Below are positions 1-7,133 of a stretch of 64,000 nucleotides of DNA, piece by piece. Each line of letters starts with the position of its first letter. The stretch's first letter is position 1. The stretch lies in contig NZ_CP192735.1 in the NCBI RefSeq assembly GCF_050749815.1, positions 2,232,001-2,296,000 on the forward strand, in the 5' to 3' direction. A model generated the notes under the pieces. The model searched no databases, had not been told where the DNA came from, and saw nothing but the letters and a program-made list of their open reading frames with translations. The stretch is from Dyella_A sp050749815. Lineage in GTDB: Bacteria; Pseudomonadota; Gammaproteobacteria; Xanthomonadales; Rhodanobacteraceae. A program made the translations under genes and the position numbers.

Positions 1-615
1 GAACGCCACGATCACCGGCAGCGTGAGGTGGCCAGCCACCAGCCAGGCGCCGCAGGCCACCGCACCGGCAAGCACCAGCAGGTTGACCACGCGCTGGGCG
101 GGAAACACGAAGCGCCGGTCCAGCCAGCCCTGCAGCTTGGCGAAGGCGATCAAGGAGCCGGAAAAGCTCACCGCGCCAATCAGCGCACCCAGCACGCCCA
201 GCACCAGCTGCGCCATGCCGGGGGTCGCAGTGGGATCGGCGCTGAACTTGGCCCCATCCAGCAGCACCACCGCGCTGCCGGCGAAGCCGACCAGCTCGGC
301 GGCGCCGATCGCCGCAGCCGCACCGCCGCCCATACCGTTGTACAGCGCCACCATCTGCGGCATGTCGGTCATCGCCACACGCTTTCCGGTCCACCACGCG
401 GCGGACACGCCCAGCAGCACCGCCACGCCGATCAGCGCACGGTTGTGGATGTCCGGCAGTGCAAAGGTGACCAGCACCGCCAGCAGCATGCCGTAGCCGG
501 CCCATACGATGCCGCCACGCGCAGTGCGCGGCGAGCTCATGCGCTTGAGGCCCAGGATGAACAGCGCGGCGGCAATGAAGTAGCACGCCTTGATCAGGGT
601 CGGCAGCCAGCTCAT
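1..615 (-). CDS. pntB: NAD(P) transhydrogenase subunit beta, N-terminal part (cut by window edge)
   Basis: Membrane subunit of the proton-translocating NAD(P)+ transhydrogenase, which uses the proton gradient to make NADPH from NADH. The visible 205 residues begin MSWLPTLIKACYFIAAALF and contain several hydrophobic helices and the glycine-rich YNGMGGGAAAAIGAAEL stretch typical of PntB. The NADP-binding dIII domain lies beyond the window. The start overlaps the stop of pntAB (TGATG, sharing base 615), so the two are translationally coupled. The family assignment is firm; only the 5' portion is seen. Confidence 0.93.
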   Translation of the reverse strand, partial: MSWLPTLIKACYFIAAALFILGLKRMSSPRTARGGIVWAGYGMLLAVLVTFALPDIHNRALIGVAVLLGVSAAWWTGKRVAMTDMPQMVALYNGMGGGAAAAIGAAELVGFAGSAVVLLDGAKFSADPTATPGMAQLVLGVLGALIGAVSFSGSLIAFAKLQGWLDRRFVFPAQRVVNLLVLAGAVACGAWLVAGHLTLPVIVAF

Positions 616-923
616 CAGTGGCTCCCTGGCTTGGTTGCGCCCGGCTTGCTGGACTTGAACATCTCCAGCATCCGCTCGGTCACCACGTAACCGCCGGCCG
701 CGTTGCCGGCGCCCAGCAGCACGCCGATGAAGCCGATCACCGTCTCGAAGGTGGTCTGCGCGTGGCCTAGCGCGATCATCGCGCCAACCAGCACAATGCC
801 GTGGATGAAGTTCGAGCCGGACATCAGCGGGGTATGCAGGATCACCGGCACGCGGGCGATGATCTCGTACCCGGTGAACGCGGCAAGCATGAAGATATAC
901 AGCGCCAGGAAACCGTCGATCAT
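615..923 (-). CDS. pntAB: NAD(P) transhydrogenase subunit alpha 2 (PntAB)
   Basis: Small membrane part of the split alpha subunit of transhydrogenase, 102 aa. It starts MIDGFLALYIFMLAAFTGY and has about three hydrophobic helices with the family-typical segment VPVILHTPLMSGSNFIHGI. A good ribosome site (GGGAGGGG) lies just upstream of ATG 923. In most bacteria with a split alpha subunit the order is pntAA-pntAB-pntB without interruption. Here pntAA lies 1.7 kb upstream, beyond a cassette on the opposite strand, so a promoter for pntAB-pntB is expected in 924-1016. Confidence 0.93.
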   Translation of the reverse strand: MIDGFLALYIFMLAAFTGYEIIARVPVILHTPLMSGSNFIHGIVLVGAMIALGHAQTTFETVIGFIGVLLGAGNAAGGYVVTERMLEMFKSSKPGATKPGSH

Positions 924-1016
924 GACCCCTCCCTGCCCGAACGGCGTGGTTTCCGCATCATACGGTTGCCCGTCAACGCGTGCGAGCCTGCCGCGTTGAG
1001 TGCGGGGAGCGAACCG

Positions 1017-1655
1017 ATGGCGCCACGCCAGGCCCCGCCGGACACCGTGGATGTGGAGCCGATGAACAGCCTTGCCATGCCGATGACCGACAACGCGCTT
1101 GCCGACGAGGCGGGCGAACGCAGCGTGCCGGCCACGCTGGACGCCTTCCTGGCGCAGGTGGAACGGCGGGCGTTTCGCATGGCTGAACTGCAGCTGGGCC
1201 ATCGGGAAGACGCGTTCGACGCCGTGCAGGACGCCATGCTGCGGCTGGTGCGGCACTACCGCGACAAACCGGCCAGCGAATGGACTCCGCTGTTCTGGGG
1301 CATCCTGCGCCGGCGCATCGTCGACCTGCAGCGGCGGCGCAAAGTGCGCGCCATCGTGGTCGGCTGGCTCGGGGGCGGCCGCGACGGCGACGGCGACGAA
1401 CTGCCGACGTGGGAGCCGGCCGACACCGGCCCCGGGCCGCAGGACCGGCTGCAGGACGCCCAGTCGTGGCGCGACATGTCCGCCGCGGTCAAGAACCTGC
1501 CGCAGCGCCAGCGCGAAGCATTCATGTTGCGTGTGCTTGAAGGCCTGGACGTGGCCGAGACCGCCCGCGCCATGGGCTGCTCCGAAGGCAGCGTGAAAAC
1601 CCACCTGTCGCGCGCCATGCATCACCTGCGCGACCAACTGGAGGAATGGCGATGA
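1017..1655 (+). CDS. Sigma-70 family RNA polymerase sigma factor (ECF type)
   Basis: ECF-type sigma factor of 212 aa. Region 2 runs from about residue 40 (AFLAQVERRAFRMAELQLG, then EDAFDAVQDAMLRLVRHY). Region 4 lies near the C-terminus (NLPQRQREAFMLRVLEGLD, then a helix-turn-helix TARAMGCSEGSVKTHLSRA). Between them is an acidic, glycine-rich linker. The ATG at 1017 follows GGGGAG. Internal Met codons at 1062, 1077 and 1083 are possible starts, because the first 20 or so residues look less conserved. The stop overlaps the next gene's start (ATGA), so it is an operon with the membrane protein and the DUF3106 protein. The target regulon is unknown. Confidence 0.88.
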   Translation: MAPRQAPPDTVDVEPMNSLAMPMTDNALADEAGERSVPATLDAFLAQVERRAFRMAELQLGHREDAFDAVQDAMLRLVRHYRDKPASEWTPLFWGILRRRIVDLQRRRKVRAIVVGWLGGGRDGDGDELPTWEPADTGPGPQDRLQDAQSWRDMSAAVKNLPQRQREAFMLRVLEGLDVAETARAMGCSEGSVKTHLSRAMHHLRDQLEEWR

Positions 1656-2035
1656 CTTCGCCCGACGAACGCCTCGAACAGCGCGCCCGTGCGCTCTACC
1701 GCCAGGCGGCACAGGAACTGGACCCCGCCATGACCGGACGCCTGCGCGCCGCGCGGCACGATGCGCTGCAGCCGGCGCCCCCCGCGCGCCGTGCCGCCCG
1801 CCTGCTGCTGCCCGCCGGCGCGTTCGCGGCGGTGGCGCTGGCTGCCCTGATGACGTGGCCGACGCACCGCGGCATCCCGGTGCAGGTCGCGCCACCCGTC
1901 GCCAGCAACGTGCTGGCGCAGGAGGACAGTGACCTGCCGCCGGATGCCGACAGCGCCGACCCCACCCTGTACCAGAACCTCGACTTCTACGGTTGGCTGG
2001 CGGCCAACGACACCTCCGCCCCGGCGCAGCGCTGA
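1652..2035 (+). CDS. DUF3619-like small membrane protein, putative partner of the sigma factor
   Basis: 127 aa. A charged N-terminus (DERLEQRARALYRQAAQEL) precedes one membrane helix around residues 50-68 (LLLPAGAFAAVALAALMTW), followed by an acidic tail ending near LYQNLDFYGWLAAND. The start is set at ATG 1652: the ATG at 1646 would leave no spacing to the GGAGGA ribosome site, while 1652 leaves six bases and forms an ATGA overlap with the sigma gene. Position between an ECF sigma gene and a DUF3106 gene, plus the single helix, resembles DUF3619 proteins. An anti-sigma role is inference from context only. Confidence 0.7.
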   Translation: MTSPDERLEQRARALYRQAAQELDPAMTGRLRAARHDALQPAPPARRAARLLLPAGAFAAVALAALMTWPTHRGIPVQVAPPVASNVLAQEDSDLPPDADSADPTLYQNLDFYGWLAANDTSAPAQR

Positions 2036-2038
2036 GCC

Positions 2039-2587
2039 ATGCATCCGTCACTACGCCACCTTGCTTCCACGCTGCTGCTCTGCGGCGGCCTGCTCGCCGG
2101 CCACGCCGGATCGCTGCACGCCCAGGAAGTCCCCGCACGCGAGGCCCACGCCGCACCCCAACCGTGGCGCACGCTCAGCGCACCGCAGCGCGCGCTGCTG
2201 GCCCCGATGCGGGACGACTGGGACACCCTGCCGCCGCGCAAGCAGGCGCACATGCTGGACAAGACCGAGCACTGGCTCACCCTGCCGCCCGAGCAGCAGG
2301 ACAAGATCCGCGACCGCATCGCGCGCTGGCACGCGATGACGCCGGAACAGCGCCACCTGGCCCGCGAGAACATGCGCAAGTTCCACGAGCTGCCGCCGGA
2401 ACAGCGCGAACAGCTACATCACGCCTACCAGCAATTCCAGCGGATGCCGCCGGCGCAGCGCGAGAAGCTGCTGCGCAAATGGCGCTCGCAGACCATCGAG
2501 CAGCGCCAGCAGTGGTTGCGCGAGATGGGCCCAGCGCACCATCCGCGCGCGGACGGTGCCAGGCCGCCGGGCCCTGGCGGCCGCTGA
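2039..2587 (+). CDS. DUF3106 domain protein, exported
   Basis: 182 aa with a signal peptide (STLLLCGGLLAGHAGSLHA, residues about 10-29), so probably periplasmic. The mature part is a run of short helical repeats around the pattern LPPEQ / MTPEQ / MPPAQ, each followed by basic-acidic helices (for example WHAMTPEQRHLARENMRKF). This is the hallmark of DUF3106. It starts three bases after the upstream gene, so it is in the same operon. It may respond to the same stress as the sigma factor; the molecular function is not known. Confidence 0.85.
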   Translation: MHPSLRHLASTLLLCGGLLAGHAGSLHAQEVPAREAHAAPQPWRTLSAPQRALLAPMRDDWDTLPPRKQAHMLDKTEHWLTLPPEQQDKIRDRIARWHAMTPEQRHLARENMRKFHELPPEQREQLHHAYQQFQRMPPAQREKLLRKWRSQTIEQRQQWLREMGPAHHPRADGARPPGPGGR

Positions 2588-2598
2588 AGCGAGAGATC

Positions 2599-2638
2599 AA
2601 ACGCAAACGCCCCGCAGAGCGCGGGGCGTTTGCGTTTT
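2599..2638. terminator. Bidirectional rho-independent terminator
   Basis: A 17-bp perfect stem (AAACGCAAACGCCCCGC at 2599-2615, its complement at 2621-2637) with a five-base loop sits between the convergent DUF3106 and pntAA genes. A/T tracts at both ends allow termination in both directions. It would block read-through from pntAA toward pntAB. Confidence 0.9.
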
Positions 2639-2663
2639 CAGCGGCGCGCGACGAAGCGCTCGC

Positions 2664-3764
2664 TCAGCCGGTGAAGCGCGCCGTACCGCCGCGCGTGACG
2701 CAGCTCTTGGCGACCAGCTCGTCGGCATCGTCCGGCGCCACCGTGTCGTCCTTGATCAGCAGCTCGACGAAGTTGAACACGTTGCGCGCGTACATTTCCG
2801 ACGCATGCAGCGGCGCGCCGGCCGGCAGGTTGAGCGGGCCGAGAATGCTCACGCCGCCGTGCTCCACGCGCTCGCCCTGCCGGGTCAGCTCGCAGTTGCC
2901 GCCGCTCTCGGCGGCCAGGTCGACGATCAGCGCGCCGGGCTTCATGCCGGCCACCATCGCGGCGCTGAGGATCTTCGGCGCGGGACGGCCCGGCACCGCG
3001 GCGGTCGAGACGATCACGTCGACGTTCTTCAGGTGGTCGGCCAGCGCCTGCTGCTGTGCGGCGCGTTCCTCGGCGGACAGCTCGCGCGCATAGCCACCGC
3101 TGCCGGCGGCGCTGACGCCGAGATCCAGGAATTTGGCGCCCAGCGACTCCACCTGCTCGCGCGTTTCCGGGCGCACGTCGTAGCCCTCGGTCTGCGCGCC
3201 CAGACGGCGCGCCGTGGCGATCGCCTGCAGCCCGGCCACGCCGGCGCCGATCACCAGCACCCGCGAGGGGCGGATGGTGCCGGCGGCAGTGGTAAGCATC
3301 GGGAAGAACTTCGGCGCCGACTCGGCCGCGATCAGCATGGCGCGATAGCCCGCCACCGCCGCCTGCGAACTGAGCACGTCCATCGCCTGCGCGCGGGTGG
3401 TGCGTGGCAGCAGCTCCAGCGCGTAGGCGGCCAGCTTGCGCGCGGACATCGCCGCGATGCGCGCGGTCGCGCCGTAGGGGCGCAGCTGGCCCACCAGCAC
3501 GGCGCCCTCGCGCAGGCCGGCGATGGCGCCATCGGCCGGCGGCAGCACGCAGGCCAGCACGTCGGCCTGGGCGCAGACCTCGGCGGCGCTGGCAAACTCG
3601 GTATCGGCATACAGTGCATCGGGGAAGCCCGCCGCGGCACCGGCATCGCGCTCCAGCAGCACGCGCCAGCCGCGGCCGCGCATCTTCTTCGCCATCTCCG
3701 GCGTGATCGCCACGCGCCGCTCGCCGGCGGCGGTTTCGCGCAATGCGCCCACGGTGATCGCCAT
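2664..3764 (-). CDS. pntAA: NAD(P) transhydrogenase subunit alpha 1 (PntAA), NAD-binding
   Basis: 366 aa, the soluble NAD(H)-binding dI part of transhydrogenase, with the alanine-dehydrogenase/PNT fold. It begins MAITVGALRETAAGERRVAI, carries the Rossmann segment RVLVIGAGVAGLQAIATARR with ENVRPETREQ-like downstream contacts (DVRPETREQVESLGA), and ends with the membrane-helix-free tail of the split type. Start ATG 3764 is chosen because the upstream extension is arginine-rich shadow sequence. It lies separate from pntAB-pntB, which is unusual. It is divergent from cdd across 163 bp. Confidence 0.92.
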   Translation of the reverse strand: MAITVGALRETAAGERRVAITPEMAKKMRGRGWRVLLERDAGAAAGFPDALYADTEFASAAEVCAQADVLACVLPPADGAIAGLREGAVLVGQLRPYGATARIAAMSARKLAAYALELLPRTTRAQAMDVLSSQAAVAGYRAMLIAAESAPKFFPMLTTAAGTIRPSRVLVIGAGVAGLQAIATARRLGAQTEGYDVRPETREQVESLGAKFLDLGVSAAGSGGYARELSAEERAAQQQALADHLKNVDVIVSTAAVPGRPAPKILSAAMVAGMKPGALIVDLAAESGGNCELTRQGERVEHGGVSILGPLNLPAGAPLHASEMYARNVFNFVELLIKDDTVAPDDADELVAKSCVTRGGTARFTG

Positions 3765-3927
3765 CGTGCATGCCCCGTTGGAAAGGTCTCGGCATCGTAG
3801 TGCGGCCACCGACACTTGGCGACTGCGCCCCGCCCCGGCGCGGGATGAACGCGCCGGCCGCGCGCAGTAGACTGGCCCGCCAACGGTCGCCCGTGAGCGC
3901 CCCGCGGGGTCACGCGGAGACCTCTTG

Positions 3928-4344
3928 ATGGCTGCCACGATCCTGCCTGTCGACGAACTGCTGGACCTCGCGCGCACTGCGCGCCAACGCGCCTACGCTC
4001 CCTATTCCCGCTTCCAGGTCGGCGCGGTGGTGCTGACCCACGACGGCCGCCGCTTCGACGGCTGCAACGTGGAGAACGCCGCCTACGGCCTGTGCAATTG
4101 CGCCGAGCGCACCGCGCTGTTCGCCGCCGTGGCGGCCGGTTGCCAACCCGGCGACTTCGCCGCGCTGGCGGTGGTGGCCGACACTCCCGGCCCGGTCAGC
4201 CCCTGCGGCGCCTGCCGCCAGGTGATGGCCGAACTGTGCCACCAGGCGATGCCCGTCGTGCTGGGCAACCTCGGCGATCAGGTGCAGGAGACCACGGTCG
4301 CCAGACTGTTGCCCGACTCGTTCAAAATGCTCCCGCCCTGCTGA
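3928..4344 (+). CDS. cdd: Cytidine deaminase
   Basis: 138 aa, homotetrameric type. It deaminates cytidine and deoxycytidine to uridine and deoxyuridine in pyrimidine salvage. The zinc site is visible: CAERTAL (Cys and the catalytic Glu, about residues 56-62) and PCGACRQ (two Cys, about residues 93-99). The substrate segment CNVENAAYG is also present. ATG 3928 is preferred over TTG 3925 because GGAG lies eight bases upstream of it. The nitroreductase gene follows after eight bases. Confidence 0.95.
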   Translation: MAATILPVDELLDLARTARQRAYAPYSRFQVGAVVLTHDGRRFDGCNVENAAYGLCNCAERTALFAAVAAGCQPGDFAALAVVADTPGPVSPCGACRQVMAELCHQAMPVVLGNLGDQVQETTVARLLPDSFKMLPPC

Positions 4345-4352
4345 GTACCCCG

Positions 4353-4940
4353 ATGCCTTCCTCACCCGCCGATGCGCTCGCCCTGCTCCACCGTCGCCAT
4401 TCGCCGCCGTCACGCCAGCTTGGCGAACCGGCGCCCGATCCGGCCACGCTCACCGCGCTGCTGGAGGCGGCGATCCGCGTGCCGGATCACGGCAAGCTGG
4501 TGCCGTTCCGGCTGATCACCCTGCGCGGCGAGCACAAGCGGCGCTTCGGCGAGCGGCTGTCCGCGCGGGCCATCGCGCGCAACCCGGAACTGTCCGAGGC
4601 CAAGCGCGAAAAGGAGCGGCTGCGCTACACCTTCGCGCCGCTGGTGATCGTCGTGGTCAGCCGCATCGACCCCACCAGCTCCGTGCCACCGCTGGAGCAG
4701 CAGCTCAGCGCCGGCTGCGTGGCCTACAACCTGCTGCTCGGTGCCGAGGCGCTGGGCTTCGGCGCGCAGTGGCTCACCGGCTGGGCTGCCTACGACACCG
4801 AGGTCGCGTCGCTGCTGGGGCTGGCCCAGCACGAGCAGGTGATCGGCTTCGTGCACCTGGGCACGGTGCAGATGGAGGTGCCCGATCGCGAGCGCCCGGC
4901 GCTTGCCGAACTGCTCAGCGACTGGAGCGACCCGGCGTGA
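4353..4940 (+). CDS. NAD(P)H nitroreductase, YdjA-like
   Basis: 195 aa FMN-dependent nitroreductase-fold protein. The N-terminus has the family pattern: LLHRRHSPPSRQLGEPAPD followed by AAIRVPDHGKLVPFRLI, the FMN-binding segment of the short YdjA-type enzymes. The later GAEALGFGAQWLTGW and IGFVHLGT strands also fit. The physiological substrate is unknown for most of the family. The gene lies between cdd and the exonuclease gene, overlapping the latter (GTGA). Confidence 0.85.
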   Translation: MPSSPADALALLHRRHSPPSRQLGEPAPDPATLTALLEAAIRVPDHGKLVPFRLITLRGEHKRRFGERLSARAIARNPELSEAKREKERLRYTFAPLVIVVVSRIDPTSSVPPLEQQLSAGCVAYNLLLGAEALGFGAQWLTGWAAYDTEVASLLGLAQHEQVIGFVHLGTVQMEVPDRERPALAELLSDWSDPA

Positions 4941-5842
4941 GCGCCGTCGTCGGCCATCCGTCGGCCCACCTCATCGACGGCAGCCTGTACGTGTTCCGCG
5001 CCTGGCACTCCATGCCCGACGAGTTCCACGACGCCGACGGCCATCCGGTCAATGCCGTGCACGGCTTCACCCGCTTTCTGTGCGAGCTGCTGGAGAAGGT
5101 GCGCCCCACGCGTGTGGCGGTAGCCTTCGACGCCTCGCTCACCAGCTCGTTCCGCAACGCGATCTACCCGCCGTACAAGGCCAACCGCGAACTGCCGCCG
5201 CCGGATCTGGAGCGCCAGTTCGTGCTGTGCCGCGCGATCACCGAAGCGCTCGGCGTGAACGTGATGATCGACCACAGCTACGAGGCCGACGATCTCATCG
5301 GCTCTACGCTGTGGAGCCTGCGCGGCCATGGCGTGCCCAGCGTGATCGTCTCGGCCGACAAGGACTTCGGCCAGCTGCTGGGCGAGCACGACGAGCAGTG
5401 GGATTTCGCGCGCAACCTTCGCTGGGGTCCGACCGGCGTGCACGAAAAGCTGGGCGTGCATCCGCACCAGGTCGCCGACTATCTCGCCCTGTGCGGCGAC
5501 GCGGTGGACAACATTCCCGGCGTGCCCGGCATCGGCGCCAAGACCGCGGCCGCGCTGCTCGCCCACTTCGGCAGCCTCGAGGCGCTGCTCGACCGCGTGG
5601 ACGAGGTGCCCTACCTGCGCCTGCGCGGCGCAGCCACCTGCGCCGCGCGATTGCGCGAACACCGCGAGCTGGCGCTGCTGTACCGGCGCATTACCCGCAT
5701 CGCGCTCGATGCGCCGATCGCCGACGGCGTCGACGCGCTGCGCCGCCAGAGCGCCCGCGCCGACGCGCTGGACACCCTGTGCGAACAGCTGCGCTTCGGC
5801 CCACTCACCCGCGCCCGCCTTCGCGCACTGGCCGACGCCTGA
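4937..5842 (+). CDS. 5'-3' exonuclease / flap endonuclease, ExoIX (Xni)-like
   Basis: 301 aa single-domain protein of the PolI 5'-nuclease family. The N-terminal PIN-like metal site is visible: HLIDGSLYVFRAWHSM, VAFDASLTSSFRN, YEADDLIGSTL and VSADKDFGQLL carry the acidic residues. The H3TH DNA-binding element is GIGAKTAAALLAHFG. There are no polymerase domains, as in Xni, though it is longer than E. coli Xni (about 250 aa). The start is GTG 4937, which overlaps the nitroreductase stop; the first alternative ATG would delete the metal-binding strand. Likely role: flap or primer removal in repair. Confidence 0.87.
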   Translation: MSAVVGHPSAHLIDGSLYVFRAWHSMPDEFHDADGHPVNAVHGFTRFLCELLEKVRPTRVAVAFDASLTSSFRNAIYPPYKANRELPPPDLERQFVLCRAITEALGVNVMIDHSYEADDLIGSTLWSLRGHGVPSVIVSADKDFGQLLGEHDEQWDFARNLRWGPTGVHEKLGVHPHQVADYLALCGDAVDNIPGVPGIGAKTAAALLAHFGSLEALLDRVDEVPYLRLRGAATCAARLREHRELALLYRRITRIALDAPIADGVDALRRQSARADALDTLCEQLRFGPLTRARLRALADA

Positions 5843-5854
5843 CCATCGTTTCAA

Positions 5855-5937
5855 TGTAGGAGCCCGCTCGCGGGCGATGCCCTTCGCTCTGATGCCACAT
5901 CAAAATCAAGAGCATCGCCCGCGAGCGGGCTCCTACA
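5855..5937. repeat. REP pair (BIME-like), GTAG type
   Basis: Two inverted copies of a short palindrome: GTAGGAGCCCGCTCGCGGGC on the left and its complement at the right edge, separated by about 30 bases containing CTGATGCCACATCAAAA. Each unit is a GTAG tetranucleotide plus a GCCCGC/GCGGGC hairpin. That is the architecture of REPs moved by REP-associated tyrosine transposases (RAYTs). It fills the gap between the exonuclease and Nudix genes. No RAYT gene is present in the window. Confidence 0.9.
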
Positions 5938-5997
5938 GGGCGGAATTTATGGGCATGGGTAGTTGAGCGCGCGGACGGCGCGGGGCACCATGCCCGG

Positions 5998-6573
5998 ATG
6001 AATCCCGATACCGTGCCGACACCGCCCGACGCCCACGCCGCCGTGGAAACCCTCTATGAAGGCCGCTGGCTCAGCCTGCGCCGGCGCGGCCGCTGGGAAT
6101 ACGCCGAGCGCAACAATCCCGGCGGCGCGGTGATCATCCTGGCGGTGACGCCCGAGGACCGCATCCTGTTCGTCGAGCAGTACCGCGTCTCCATCCTCCA
6201 GCGCACCATTGAGATGCCGGCTGGCCTGGTCGGCGACATTGCCGGGCAAGCCGACGAAAGTGCGCTGATTGCCGCCGAGCGCGAACTGGAAGAGGAAACC
6301 GGCTACCGCTGCAGCCGCATCGAGTTCATCCACCAGGGCCCTTCATCCTCGGGCATGAGCACCGAGATGATCGCCTTCGCCCGCGCGTGGGACCTGGTCA
6401 AGGTGGGCGAAGGCGGCGGCGACGAGAGCGAGGACATCCTCGTGCACGAGGTGCCGCGCCGCGAGGCCGGCGCCTGGCTGTTTGCTCGTGCCGCCGAGGG
6501 CTACTCGATCGACCCGAAGCTGTTTGCCGGGCTGTGGTTCCTCGAGCACGTGGGCGGTGGCGCGGTGCGCTGA
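5998..6573 (+). CDS. Nudix hydrolase, ADP-ribose pyrophosphatase type
   Basis: 191 aa. The Nudix box spans roughly residues 80-105 (core AAERELEEETGY), preceded by the MPAGLV segment characteristic of ADP-ribose pyrophosphatases. The first Gly of the canonical box is displaced by an insertion (GDIAGQADES). Expected activity: hydrolysis of ADP-ribose or a similar nucleoside diphosphate derivative to AMP plus a phosphate ester. It looks monocistronic. Confidence 0.85.
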   Translation: MNPDTVPTPPDAHAAVETLYEGRWLSLRRRGRWEYAERNNPGGAVIILAVTPEDRILFVEQYRVSILQRTIEMPAGLVGDIAGQADESALIAAERELEEETGYRCSRIEFIHQGPSSSGMSTEMIAFARAWDLVKVGEGGGDESEDILVHEVPRREAGAWLFARAAEGYSIDPKLFAGLWFLEHVGGGAVR

Positions 6574-6587
6574 AGCGGCCGGAAAAA

Positions 6588-6618
6588 TGTGAACTGCATC
6601 ACGCATGGGTCGTGATGC
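6588..6618. promoter_or_regulatory. CRP/Clp-like half sites overlapping an 8-bp inverted repeat
   Basis: TGTGA-N6-TCACG at 6588-6603 matches the CRP/Clp consensus TGTGA-N6-TCACA except for its last base. Its right half is also the left arm of a second palindrome, GCATCACG (6596-6603) and CGTGATGC (6611-6618), with a seven-base loop. It lies directly upstream of the sigma-28-like promoter and about 75-100 bases before the small secreted protein. Binding is inferred from sequence only. Confidence 0.4.
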
Positions 6619-6623
6619 TGCCC

Positions 6624-6650
6624 TAAAGAAATTCCGGGGCAGGTCGATTC
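6624..6650 (+). promoter_or_regulatory. Possible sigma-28 (FliA) promoter
   Basis: TAAAGAAA, then 11 bases, then GTCGATTC. The -35 matches the FliA consensus well and the spacing is exact. The -10 keeps five of eight positions of GCCGATAA. The start codon at 6691 is 40 bases downstream. Weaker than the two sites near 20.5-20.7 kb. Confidence 0.4.
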
Positions 6651-6690
6651 CTAGGGAAACGCTTCCAATCCACCCGAGGGAACCCCACCC

Positions 6691-7038
6691 ATGAAGACCC
6701 TGCTCGCCTCCGCCGTGCTGATGCTGGCCCCGCTGGCCGCCCATGCCGCCTGCGCTCCCACCGATTTCGCCATCCAGGATTTCAAGGTCGCCCAGGGCGC
6801 CCGCATGTCCATGAAGGGGCAGGTGATGAACAAGTGCGCCGAGGCCGCCGCCGCGCAGATCAGCATCGCCGCGAAGGACGCCAGCGGTCGCGTGATCCAG
6901 GAGAAGAAGGGCTGGCCGGCCGGCACCACCAACATCGCGCCGGGCCAGGCGGTTGACTTCGACCTCGGCCGTCTGTTCCGCTACTCGCCGGACATGGCCA
7001 CCTACACGGTGACGATCGCTTCGGTGCGCACCTGGTAA
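6691..7038 (+). CDS. Small exported protein of unknown function (FxLYD-like fold possible)
   Basis: 115 aa with a clear signal peptide (MKTLLASAVLMLAPLAAHA, cleavage near residue 20). The mature protein has two Cys (residues about 21 and 50) that could form a disulfide. It contains alternating strands (FAIQDFKVAQGARMSMKGQV, AAQISIAAKDASGRVIQEK, ATYTVTIASV). The pattern resembles single-domain beta sandwiches such as FxLYD, but this is a fold guess, not a family call. GAGGGA precedes the ATG. A strong terminator follows, so the gene is transcribed alone, perhaps from the FliA-like promoter upstream. Confidence 0.75.
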   Translation: MKTLLASAVLMLAPLAAHAACAPTDFAIQDFKVAQGARMSMKGQVMNKCAEAAAAQISIAAKDASGRVIQEKKGWPAGTTNIAPGQAVDFDLGRLFRYSPDMATYTVTIASVRTW

Positions 7039-7069
7039 GCCGTTCCACGCATCACCACTGCCAAGTAGC

Positions 7070-7099
7070 AAACGGGGGCCGCAAGGCCCCCGTTTTCTT
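7070..7099 (+). terminator. Rho-independent terminator
   Basis: Stem AAACGGGGGCC / GGCCCCCGTTT with a GCAA loop, followed by TCTTTT. It ends the transcript of the small exported protein and could also serve the converging aspartyl-protease-like gene. Confidence 0.9.
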
Positions 7100-7133
7100 T
7101 TGTCTCGCGCGCTCTTTTGCCTCGCGCGCTGCC

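Noticed and set aside
615..2156. Long minus-strand frame extending pntAB to 513 codons
   Set aside because: Upstream of ATG 923 it is antisense to the sigma-factor gene and arginine-rich; the 102-aa PntAB has a good ribosome site.
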